A stretch of 5,194 nt of DNA, from positions 2,156 through 7,349 of the forward strand of contig JACPST010000003.1 of assembly GCA_016193165.1 (NCBI GenBank). The letters run 5' to 3'. The notes beneath the pieces were generated by a model. That model saw only the letters and a program-made list of their open reading frames with translations, searched no databases and was not told the DNA's origin. Positions 1-5,194 of this stretch are shown one piece after another. Both the position numbers and the translations under genes were made by a program. Origin of the DNA: Deltaproteobacteria bacterium. GTDB taxonomy: Bacteria > Bdellovibrionota > JACOXK01 > 2-02-FULL-40-11. Position 1 is the stretch's first letter, and each line of letters begins with the position of its first letter.

Positions 1-750
1 AGCCATCGCTCTTTGTAAAAGTGTCTCCATCCACGCCCAATACGCATCATCTTCTCTTCGATATCCCTTTGTTGAAACCATATTCATGACATGACCTATT
101 AAAACTGTTTTTGCGGCGCCATAAATGTAAGGATCCACTTCCAAAATACGTTCAGCGACTGAAATCAACTGCGACGTATCCATATTGCCTTTTAATAATT
201 TAGAAAACTCCATGGCCAGCTTATCGACCAAAAGAGGCAAGTCAGAAATTTCAGAAAGCTTTTCATCCCGATGCTGCCAGGTAGAAATACCTGAGCGCAA
301 AAAATAAAGGGCCACCATACAATTGGCTGCCTCTTTTTCCCACTCTTCCTGGGTAGGAGGAACATCAATGGGCATCATCAAAGCACCACACTGCTCAGCA
401 TACTCTTTTTGAAGCTGACTAAAAGAGTCAGGAACAGTGGCGCATCCCTTGGAATCAGGCAGTTTTCTAAGGCGGGGAGGATAAATAAAATCATCTAAAT
501 CCAGATGCTGAATCTCTGTCCAAAAATCCAAACAGTCGCGTGAAGTTTCAGGAACTGGACTCTCTACTTTTTCTTCAGGCTTTAATCTCGGAGCATCTAA
601 AATCTTTTTTAAACTGGATTTGGAGGAAGCTCCACCTTGAGAAAGAGGCAGATGTGAAACAGATTTTTTCTGATGCCACTTCAGAACAACAATTCCCCCT
701 CCCACAATGGCCAAAAATAAAAGTGCCATGAACGTTTTATTTTGAATCAT
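1..750 (-). CDS. Membrane-anchored protein of unknown function, C-terminus beyond window
   Basis: An open frame of 250 codons starts at an ATG at 750-748 and is still open at base 1, so the 3' end lies outside. I do not recognise the family. Residues 6-23 (TFMALLFLAIVGGGIVVL) form one hydrophobic segment. It is followed by a basic patch (KWHQKK) and a Ser/Pro/Lys-rich linker to about residue 70, then a mostly helical-looking soluble region. This fits a signal-anchor protein, or one with an uncleaved signal sequence. I see no lipobox cysteine after the hydrophobic stretch. Four cysteines (73, 103, 121, 144) sit in the soluble part and could form disulfides if it is exported; that is inference. 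The weak AAGG ribosome site at 758-755 lies 5 nt before the ATG. The codon pattern is coherent over 750 nt with no stops, which supports a real gene. The upstream terminator ends only 14 nt away. Confidence 0.8.
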   Translation of the reverse strand, partial: MIQNKTFMALLFLAIVGGGIVVLKWHQKKSVSHLPLSQGGASSKSSLKKILDAPRLKPEEKVESPVPETSRDCLDFWTEIQHLDLDDFIYPPRLRKLPDSKGCATVPDSFSQLQKEYAEQCGALMMPIDVPPTQEEWEKEAANCMVALYFLRSGISTWQHRDEKLSEISDLPLLVDKLAMEFSKLLKGNMDTSQLISVAERILEVDPYIYGAAKTVLIGHVMNMVSTKGYRREDDAYWAWMETLLQRAMA

Positions 751-764
751 CAGAACCTTAAACG

Positions 765-806
765 AAAAAAACCCTAACCATAAATTGAATTACGATTAGG
801 GTTTTT
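765..806 (-). terminator. Rho-independent terminator of the RRM protein gene
   Basis: Read on the minus strand, AAAAACCCTAATC pairs with GGTTAGGGTTTTT around a 14-nt loop, and seven T's run from 771 to 765. The stem has 13 pairs including one G-U. On the plus strand that wobble becomes an A-C mismatch, so the structure is better as a minus-strand terminator, although A and T runs flank both sides. It begins 21 nt after the stop codon of the RRM gene. It ends 14 nt before the ATG of the next gene. Confidence 0.85.
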
Positions 807-827
807 AGTTAAACAACAAAATTTGAC

Positions 828-1178
828 TTAGAAACGGCCTCGGCCACCACCACGGCCACCGAAACCACCTCGACCACCGCCAAAACCCCCACGGCCACCG
901 CCACCAAAACCCCCTCTACTTTCTCGAGGAGCTTGAGGACGAGCTTCCGAAACAGTGATTGCGCGTCCTTCGACGTCCGTACCATTGAGTTTTGCAATGG
1001 CATCGGTTGCTTCCTGATCAGACGACATTTCGACAAAGCCAAAACCTTTGCTGCGACCTGTCGCACGATCTGTAATCACCGTTGCTGATTCTACAGTTCC
1101 TGCTTGTGCAAATAATTGTTGAAGAGACTCTTCCGTTATTGAAAACGAAAGATTACCTACGTATAGTTTTTTTCCCAT
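828..1178 (-). CDS. Small RRM RNA-binding protein with glycine-rich RGG tail
   Basis: This is a 116-residue protein with a single RNA recognition motif. The RNP2 motif LYVGNL is at residues 5-10 and RNP1 KGFGFVEM at 44-51, with the aromatic residues (Y6, F46, F48) that stack on RNA bases in this family. Residues 88-116 are a Gly/Arg/Phe tail with RGG at 88, 96, 103 and 109. The layout matches the short single-RRM proteins of cyanobacteria and many other bacteria, which bind single-stranded RNA and are often cold-induced. That role is family knowledge and is not shown here. The start at ATG 1178-1176 puts the RRM first strand at the N-terminus and has TAAGGAG 9 nt upstream. The gene has its own promoter and terminator. 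It follows the lipid operon, but I see no T-tracted terminator between them. The start region is duplicated upstream (see 1154-1235). The glycine-rich end is much more GC-rich than its surroundings. Confidence 0.95.
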   Translation of the reverse strand: MGKKLYVGNLSFSITEESLQQLFAQAGTVESATVITDRATGRSKGFGFVEMSSDQEATDAIAKLNGTDVEGRAITVSEARPQAPRESRGGFGGGGRGGFGGGRGGFGGRGGGRGRF

Positions 1179-1180
1179 TT

Positions 1181-1219
1181 CTAATTTCTCCTTATACCTA
1201 CGTATAGTTTTTTTCCCAT
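1181..1219 (-). other. Possible 12-codon upstream ORF created by the duplication
   Basis: The outer repeat copy gives ATG at 1219-1217 with TAAGGAG at 1235-1229, the same spacing as the real start. The frame reads MGKKLYVGIRRN and stops at TAG 1183-1181, two bases before the RRM ATG. The Shine-Dalgarno of the RRM gene lies inside this mini-frame, so a ribosome translating it would cover that site and then finish next to the real start. Stop-restart coupling or repression are both possible. Whether it is translated is unknown. Confidence 0.4.
1188..1194 (-). promoter_or_regulatory. Shine-Dalgarno of the RRM gene
   Basis: TAAGGAG lies 9 nt before the ATG at 1178 and fixes that start. The identical outer copy at 1229-1235 serves the decoy ATG at 1219. 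Confidence 0.85.
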
Positions 1220-1248
1220 TTCTAATTTCTCCTTAATTTGGGATCCAT

Positions 1249-1286
1249 CTTAAGAGGACATGAGCACCATGCTCGAAAGCTCTAAG
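1249..1286 (-). promoter_or_regulatory. Stem-loop in the 5' leader of the RRM gene
   Basis: In the minus-strand RNA an outer stem CTTAGAG / CTCTTAAG (one bulged base) encloses two 5-nt internal-loop sides. These enclose an inner stem GAGCA / TGCTC with a TGG loop. No T run follows it, so it does not look like a terminator. It lies between the proposed promoter and the duplicated ribosome sites, about 14 nt before the outer Shine-Dalgarno. It could be a leader control element, for example a temperature-sensitive structure or a self-binding site for the RRM protein. The pairing is visible; the function is inference. Confidence 0.5.
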
Positions 1287-1306
1287 GTCGGATATATTAA
1301 TTACAT

Positions 1307-1335
1307 ACTATAACCTAGCTTGTTTTAAAAATCAA
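1307..1335 (-). promoter_or_regulatory. Sigma-70-type promoter of the RRM gene
   Basis: The -35 box TTGATT (1335-1330) and -10 box TATAGT (1312-1307) are separated by exactly 17 nt, matching the consensus at 4/6 and 5/6. Transcription would begin near 1300, giving a leader of about 120 nt. The -35 box overlaps the stop codon (1334-1332) of the lipid kinase gene. Confidence 0.7.
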
Positions 1336-2243
1336 TACCACAAAGTTATTTTGTTTGGGAGGATCCGATACGTCACAGGAAGGGTTCCCACGCTATCCCC
1401 ATCCACTTCCAATGAAACTTTTTCAGAAGAAGCCGCAGATAAGGTCTGACACTGAAAATGTTCTACCCCTTCCATCTCTAACACCTTGCCCTGATAGATC
1501 TTTCTCATATTTAGGAGGCCTTGAAGTTTAGGAATTTCTTTCACAAGGGTGAGATCAAAGAGGCCATCGGTTAAAGAGGCATGGGGTCCCCACAACATCC
1601 CACTGCCACTATACTTTCCATTGCAGACAAAAAGATTATTGATCACGACACTTCTTTTTTCTTTCCCATCTAACTCTAGGGAAACCTTTGGATTTTGGTA
1701 AGTAAAAAAAGTAAGAAGCGTTGAACCCAAATAAGTGGCAGTTGCCCCTAAAGCTTTAGAGGATTGATTCACCCGATCGACAATTTCTCCGGCACATCCA
1801 AAACTTGAGATATTTAAAAAAAGACGACTCTCTGATTTGCCTTTTTTATTCAGATACGTCACCTGTCCCACATCACACAAAAGCACGCGATTTTTTTCTA
1901 ACCCTTGAATTCCTTCTTCAACACTAAATATTCCCAGCGTCTTTAAAAAATCTGATCCGCTTCCCAAGGGAATCGTCCCCAAATAGGCTTTTGGATTTAA
2001 AGGCGTTTCATTTTCAAAAAAGCCATTCGCAGCTTCCGTGAGCGTTCCATCTCCGCCTACAACCAAAATACGATCAAAACCTTTTTTCAAGAATTCCCGA
2101 ACAATCTGAGTCGCTTCCCCTGCTCTTTGGGTATAAAGGACTTCGCTGTTTTTTAAAAAACCACATTTTTTAGAAATTTCTGGCCAACGTTCTTTGGCTT
2201 TTCCACCCCCTGCGGCAGGATTAATGAGGACCAGTGTTTTCAT
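1332..2243 (-). CDS. Diacylglycerol-kinase-family lipid kinase (YegS/DgkB-like)
   Basis: At 303 residues this is the normal length for bacterial soluble lipid kinases of the DAGK catalytic family, which transfer ATP phosphate to diacylglycerol or related lipid alcohols at the membrane face. The N-terminal nucleotide loop NPAAGGGKA is at residues 8-16, and the family signature GGDGT is at 63-67. A variant of the usual GTGND loop, GSGSD, is at 94-98. The C-terminal lobe carries DGLFDLTLV (226-234) and EVDGD (279-283), which correspond to the family's DG(x)(L/F)D and acidic DGE/DGD motifs. The ATG at 2243-2241 overlaps the TGA of the AGPS-like gene as ATGA, so translation is probably coupled. 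The exact lipid substrate cannot be told from sequence. In this operon an alkylglycerol or alkyl-acylglycerol is worth considering alongside diacylglycerol. Sphingoid bases are another family substrate. Confidence 0.92.
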   Translation of the reverse strand: MKTLVLINPAAGGGKAKERWPEISKKCGFLKNSEVLYTQRAGEATQIVREFLKKGFDRILVVGGDGTLTEAANGFFENETPLNPKAYLGTIPLGSGSDFLKTLGIFSVEEGIQGLEKNRVLLCDVGQVTYLNKKGKSESRLFLNISSFGCAGEIVDRVNQSSKALGATATYLGSTLLTFFTYQNPKVSLELDGKEKRSVVINNLFVCNGKYSGSGMLWGPHASLTDGLFDLTLVKEIPKLQGLLNMRKIYQGKVLEMEGVEHFQCQTLSAASSEKVSLEVDGDSVGTLPVTYRILPNKITLWY

Positions 2244-3622
2244 AAAAGTTTTTTCGGATTTAAAATGTTATAGGGATCTATTCCTTTTTTGAGTTGAGAG
2301 AGGATCGCCCACCCTTCTTGAAGCTCTCTTTGAATCCATTTTTTTCGCAAAAGCCCAATTCCATGATGATGACTAATGGTTCCTCCGACTTTAAGACAGG
2401 CCTCCATAGCTTTATCCCATACCGTATCATATTTTGTAAGCGCCTCTTGTTCTTCCGTGCTTCCCACAAACGTAAAATAAATAGAGCCTCCTGTCAGATA
2501 AAAATGAGAAAAATGAGCTAGAACGATAATCTCAGATTCAATCATTTTTTTCATTTCCGCGTAGAGCGTCTCTAGATGATTCCAAGTTGTAGCAACTTCC
2601 AGTGTATCTAAAATCATCCCCTCTTGAGACAAAATCTGAGTCACCTTTTTTTCATTGAGATCAAATCTGTGCTCCCACCAATGTTGGGCAGGTTTTTCGC
2701 CTAGAGCTTTTCCCTTGTGTGAAAATATCTTTTGGGCAATGTTCTTTTGAGCTTCAACAATTTCTTGTTCTCCCTGAAACAGTAGCACCAAAAGATTTCC
2801 GGAGGCTTTAAGTCCAATTTCACTTAATGCCATTTGCGTATCCACTTCATCATATAAACGGATCACCGCGGGAAAAATATTCTTCTGAACTAATGTTCGA
2901 ATCGCTAAAAGCGCTTCCGATATTGTTTGAAACGAAAAAGAGAGAAACTCTCTTTCTGGAGGTAATCGATACATCTTGAGGCTGGCCTCGACAATCACCC
3001 CTAAAGTGCCTTCGCTTCCTAAAAATAAGTGATTTAAAGACGGTCCTGTTGAAGAACGGGGAGTGAGTTTTGTTTCTAATACATGACCATTGGGCAAAAC
3101 CACTTTCAGGGCTAAAAGGAGATCTTCAATGGAACCAAAACCGGTTGAAAGCTGCCCAGAAGCTCGGGTTGAAATCCAACCTCCTAACGTTGAAATATGA
3201 AACGAAGCAGGAAAATGATTCAATGTAAATCCTTTTTGATTCAAGGCATTTTCTAAATCAGGGCCTAAAATTCCTGCCTCCGCGGTCACATAAGAAGAGT
3301 CGTCATTTAACTCCCGTATGTGATTCATCTTGCGCAAATCTAAAGAAACACTTTCTCCTAAAACCTGTGTTCCTCCACATACGCCACTGCCTCCTCCATA
3401 AGGAATCACCCCTACCTTTTTTTGGTGGGCCCATGTAAGAAGTGCTTGAATATCTTCAACGCTCTCAGGTCTCACAATAGCTTTTGGAAGAATTAATTTT
3501 TGACCAAGTCTTTGAATGATAAGTTTTCTAGGCCACAAATCCCCCGCGTGAAAAAGCAGATCTTTTTCTTCAAACGAGACTTTACCAGGAAACAATGTTT
3601 TTAAATCATGAAGAGGTGACAT
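2240..3622 (-). CDS. FAD enzyme resembling alkyl-dihydroxyacetonephosphate synthase (AGPS)
   Basis: This 460-residue protein belongs to the FAD-binding type 4 (PCMH/VAO) family. The FAD loop PYGGGSGVCGG is at 74-84. Several stretches match AGPS more closely than glycolate or lactate oxidases: STLGGWISTRASGQ (144-157) followed by G-x-IEDL, PRSSTGP (188-194), LGSEGTLGVI (201-210), PAVIRLYDE (251-259, with the conserved Arg), and SHHHGIGLLRKKW (417-429), the His-rich active-site loop and LRKxW tail typical of AGPS. The end, DPYNILNPKKLL, is the common family C-terminus. AGPS exchanges the acyl chain of acyl-DHAP for a fatty alcohol, forming the ether bond of ether lipids in a redox-neutral reaction. 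The protein lacks the long N-terminal targeting region of the eukaryotic enzymes. The ATG at 3622 is firm because an in-frame TGA lies 6 nt upstream. It overlaps the iron-sulfur gene by 17 nt and the kinase gene by 4 nt. Alternative: a related dehydrogenase using the neighbouring iron-sulfur protein as electron acceptor. Confidence 0.85.
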   Translation of the reverse strand: MSPLHDLKTLFPGKVSFEEKDLLFHAGDLWPRKLIIQRLGQKLILPKAIVRPESVEDIQALLTWAHQKKVGVIPYGGGSGVCGGTQVLGESVSLDLRKMNHIRELNDDSSYVTAEAGILGPDLENALNQKGFTLNHFPASFHISTLGGWISTRASGQLSTGFGSIEDLLLALKVVLPNGHVLETKLTPRSSTGPSLNHLFLGSEGTLGVIVEASLKMYRLPPEREFLSFSFQTISEALLAIRTLVQKNIFPAVIRLYDEVDTQMALSEIGLKASGNLLVLLFQGEQEIVEAQKNIAQKIFSHKGKALGEKPAQHWWEHRFDLNEKKVTQILSQEGMILDTLEVATTWNHLETLYAEMKKMIESEIIVLAHFSHFYLTGGSIYFTFVGSTEEQEALTKYDTVWDKAMEACLKVGGTISHHHGIGLLRKKWIQRELQEGWAILSQLKKGIDPYNILNPKKLL

Positions 3623-4025
3623 GGGTTTTCACAAATTGAATGATGGTGTTTAAAGGAACAGACGTCGGACACACTTTTTCACAAGACCTACAGGAAGAAC
3701 AATGAGCCAAAAAATCAACATTGGAAGAAACTTCCGGCAACGATTTTGTATAGGAAAAAGCAATATTGGCCGGCGTTAAAAACTTTTCATAAAAATGAGA
3801 GTCTGTAAGTTCGCACTGAGACACACAAAGTCCGCAAAAAATACAATTGGAATAAGAAGAAAACTTCGCGCGCTCTTCAGACAAAAGAGGAAAAACACGA
3901 TCTTCTTTATAAAAAGATAAAAAATGGGAGAGCCCTCGCCTTTGAAACCACTTCTTAAAAGAAAAATGAATGATCAGCGCGACAGCCAAATTTATTTTTG
4001 CATAGCAAAACTTCAATATTTTCAT
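3606..4025 (-). CDS. Short iron-sulfur protein with two 4Fe-4S motifs (GlpC/HdrC-like N-terminal part)
   Basis: This 139-residue protein has two cysteine sets: C61-x2-C64-x2-C67-x3-C71 and C109-x2-C112-x2-C115-x3-C119-Pro. This is the two-cluster arrangement found at the start of GlpC, GlcF and HdrC-type electron-transfer proteins. The cysteine-rich CCG domains that follow in GlpC (396 residues in E. coli) are absent, because the frame stops 20 residues after the last cluster. Residues 11-23 (INLAVALIIHFSF) are hydrophobic and followed by KKWFQRR, which could be a weak membrane contact. The ATG at 4025 overlaps the glpB-like stop as ATGA. The 3' end overlaps the AGPS-like start by 17 nt. The likely role is passing electrons from the neighbouring flavoprotein dehydrogenase towards quinone. 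Whether it partners GlpB, the AGPS-like enzyme or both is not resolved. Confidence 0.85.
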   Translation of the reverse strand: MKILKFCYAKINLAVALIIHFSFKKWFQRRGLSHFLSFYKEDRVFPLLSEERAKFSSYSNCIFCGLCVSQCELTDSHFYEKFLTPANIAFSYTKSLPEVSSNVDFLAHCSSCRSCEKVCPTSVPLNTIIQFVKTHVTSS

Positions 4026-5188
4026 ATGCCGCCGGCCTTATATCCTGAGAGGAGCTGTACTCCAAAGTGTGTTCCATCTTGATTGGGATCAAACCCTTGC
4101 AGAACCGTTCCACACGCACGGACATTTTCATAACAAGGCTCTCCAAATTCATCTAAAGGAACAAGCATTTTATCTGTTTTAATCCCGCATTGAAAGAGAG
4201 GCTGAGATTTAAAAAATTTATTTTTCAAAAGTTTTTGGGTATCCCAGCTATTGATTCTTTCATTTTCAAAAAATAAAGGAAGATGAAAAACAGTCTCAGA
4301 AAAAAGTGAGTCTTTACGAATGCCTCCGGAAAAAAACTTCCCTGTCGCTAAAATAAACGTATCCGCTTCTAATGTTGTCTCATTAAATTCGGCAGATAAT
4401 TCATCGGAAACACAAAGGGTACTTATTTTTTTCTTATGATGATCAAAACTTTTCACCTTCCCTTGAATAAGTGGAATAGACGCCTTGTGTAATGACGCAT
4501 CCAAAGCTTTTTGAAACCTGAGCCCTGGAACAGAAGGAGATGTTGCCGCCGCCTCATACACGGGAAGACCCAAAAGATGCTCCAGCTCTCGTTTCATATC
4601 TGAAAAAAAGTCCAAGCCTAAGATAGGCGGCAAAAGCAAAATATCATATTGATGCAGCTGAAACTTAGACTTTATCTGTTGGGCTAATTTTCGAACTTCA
4701 TCCGGATGGTCTAATTTTTTAGCCAACATCTGGGGTAAAAGATGGGCTTCTTGAAACCAAGGAAAATCCATATCCACCGTTAACACTTTTTTTCGTCCAA
4801 TCGTTCTAAAATCCAAAAATTGAGGCTCCATCGCAAAAGCAGCTCGCCGCCAAAACCCCATGTCCGATAAAAACAAATGATTCTCCGTATAAGAGCCTTG
4901 AATTTTTAAAGGAAAGTATTTTTTAAAAAGTTCAAAAGTAGTCGGTAAAACTTCCAGATCCAGCTGATGATAGGGATGATGCGGATTTTCTTGTTTGAGA
5001 GAGGACAAAGCAGAAGAAAATTCATACTGTTCTCCCTGGGTTGGGGCAATTTCAAATATCCCGGAAGAAAGCGCGGACGCCCCCCATCCTTTTCGCACCA
5101 CAGCTACTTTTTTCCCCTGAGAGGATGCTCGTAAAGCCGCCATCACTCCTGAAAGACCACCGCCAATAACCACCCCGTCAAACTTCAA
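4022..5188 (-). CDS. glpB: Anaerobic glycerol-3-phosphate dehydrogenase subunit B-like flavoprotein
   Basis: This 388-residue protein starts with a Rossmann flavin-binding fold. VVIGGGLSGVMAALRA has the GxGxxG-type glycines at residues 9-14, followed by a strand ending in VVRKG and the SSG segment near 41-43, as in GlpB. The C-terminus has the GlpB-like GFDPNQDG...GVQLLSGYKAGG (365-387), the second flavin-contacting region. GlpB works with GlpA and GlpC to oxidise glycerol 3-phosphate to DHAP at the membrane and passes electrons to quinone; this is family knowledge. The protein is about 30 residues shorter than E. coli GlpB. The start is a TTG at 5188-5186, chosen because the next residues, KFD, align with the usual GlpB N-terminus. 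The frame remains open upstream to the window edge (AAA GCT), so an earlier start cannot be excluded. It overlaps the iron-sulfur gene by 4 nt. Another GlpB/FAD-dependent oxidoreductase activity remains possible. Confidence 0.8.
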   Translation of the reverse strand: MKFDGVVIGGGLSGVMAALRASSQGKKVAVVRKGWGASALSSGIFEIAPTQGEQYEFSSALSSLKQENPHHPYHQLDLEVLPTTFELFKKYFPLKIQGSYTENHLFLSDMGFWRRAAFAMEPQFLDFRTIGRKKVLTVDMDFPWFQEAHLLPQMLAKKLDHPDEVRKLAQQIKSKFQLHQYDILLLPPILGLDFFSDMKRELEHLLGLPVYEAAATSPSVPGLRFQKALDASLHKASIPLIQGKVKSFDHHKKKISTLCVSDELSAEFNETTLEADTFILATGKFFSGGIRKDSLFSETVFHLPLFFENERINSWDTQKLLKNKFFKSQPLFQCGIKTDKMLVPLDEFGEPCYENVRACGTVLQGFDPNQDGTHFGVQLLSGYKAGGI

Positions 5189-5194
5189 AGCTTT
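5185..5194 (-). other. Possible 3' tip of an upstream coupled gene (glpA candidate)
   Basis: Reading AAG CTT TGA in the frame shifted by one from glpB gives a stop codon at 5187-5185. This overlaps the TTG start as TTGA, the same 4-nt overlap style (ATGA) seen at two of the three junctions downstream. Subunit A of the dehydrogenase would normally precede subunit B. Only three codons are visible, so this rests on spacing and synteny alone. Confidence 0.3.

Larger units (their letters stand above)
1154..1235. repeat. Perfect 41-bp tandem duplication covering the RRM gene start
   Basis: Bases 1154-1194 and 1195-1235 are identical and directly abutting. On the minus strand each copy holds TAAGGAG, a 9-nt spacer, ATG and the first seven further codons (GKKLYVG). 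Because 41 is not a multiple of three, the two ATGs are out of frame. Only the inner ATG (1178) leads into the RRM protein. The outer copy is a decoy start that opens a 12-codon frame. The absence of any mismatch implies a recent duplication, a constraint on sequence, or an assembly error. Confidence 0.97.

Noticed and set aside
540..731. Plus-strand 63-codon open frame
   Set aside because: It lies antisense within the coherent 250-codon minus-strand gene and shows no ribosome site or recognisable motif.
831..915. GC-rich repeated stretch as foreign DNA or a satellite
   Set aside because: It is explained by glycine and arginine codons of the RGG tail in the correct frame of the RRM gene.
809..1066. 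Minus-strand 85-codon frame rich in Val/Ala
   Set aside because: It is the shifted frame of the RRM gene; the Val/Ala run arises from reading glycine codons out of frame.
1154..1235. CRISPR-like or transposon-end repeat
   Set aside because: There are only two directly abutting copies with no spacers, inverted ends or transposase, so it is a simple tandem duplication.
2278..2521. Two short open frames, one on each strand
   Set aside because: Both fall inside the motif-rich C-terminal part of the AGPS-like gene and are shadows of it.
2240..4025. Glycolate or lactate oxidase pair (GlcD plus GlcF)
   Set aside because: An FAD protein next to an iron-sulfur protein suggested this, but the FAD protein has AGPS-type motifs and the iron-sulfur protein lacks the CCG domains of GlcF. 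Kept only as an alternative.
3955..4152. Minus-strand 65-codon frame across the glpB and iron-sulfur junction
   Set aside because: It overlaps two genes with clear family motifs and has none of its own.

Overview
This window is about 5.2 kb of AT-rich DNA (low-forties GC by eye) from what looks like a Gram-negative bacterium. Every supportable gene is on the minus strand, so transcription runs from the high-coordinate end to the low-coordinate end. The mix of a GlpB-like flavoprotein, an alkylglycerone-phosphate-synthase-like flavoprotein and a glycine-rich RRM protein would fit an uncultured delta-proteobacterial or Bdellovibrionota-type lineage. That placement is a guess from gene content, not a measured result.

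Right-hand block (about 5194 to 1332): four genes packed without gaps. They are a glpB-like anaerobic glycerol-3-phosphate dehydrogenase subunit B (TTG start), a short two-cluster iron-sulfur protein, an FAD enzyme whose motifs match alkyl-dihydroxyacetonephosphate synthase (AGPS), and a diacylglycerol-kinase-family lipid kinase. The junctions overlap by 4, 17 and 4 nt. A further 4-nt overlap at the right edge suggests another gene, plausibly glpA, just outside. The set reads as one translationally coupled operon around glycerol 3-phosphate, DHAP and glycerolipids. My working hypothesis is a bacterial ether-lipid (alkyl-glycerol) module: the dehydrogenase links G3P and DHAP, the AGPS-like enzyme makes the ether bond on acyl-DHAP, and the kinase phosphorylates a lipid alcohol.

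Middle block (about 1335 to 765): a separate gene for a small RRM protein with an RGG tail. It has a good sigma-70-type promoter whose -35 box overlaps the lipid kinase stop codon, a long leader with a predicted stem-loop, and a strong intrinsic terminator. The most unusual sequence feature of the window is here: a perfect 41-bp tandem duplication of its translation start region. The duplication leaves a decoy Shine-Dalgarno and ATG upstream, opening a 12-codon ORF that stops 2 nt before the real start codon.

Left-hand block (750 to 1): the first 250 codons of an unrecognised membrane-anchored protein that runs off the window. It begins only 14 nt past the terminator, so it may depend on read-through.

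No tRNA, rRNA, CRISPR array or mobile element was seen. There is no gene-free stretch longer than about 155 bases.
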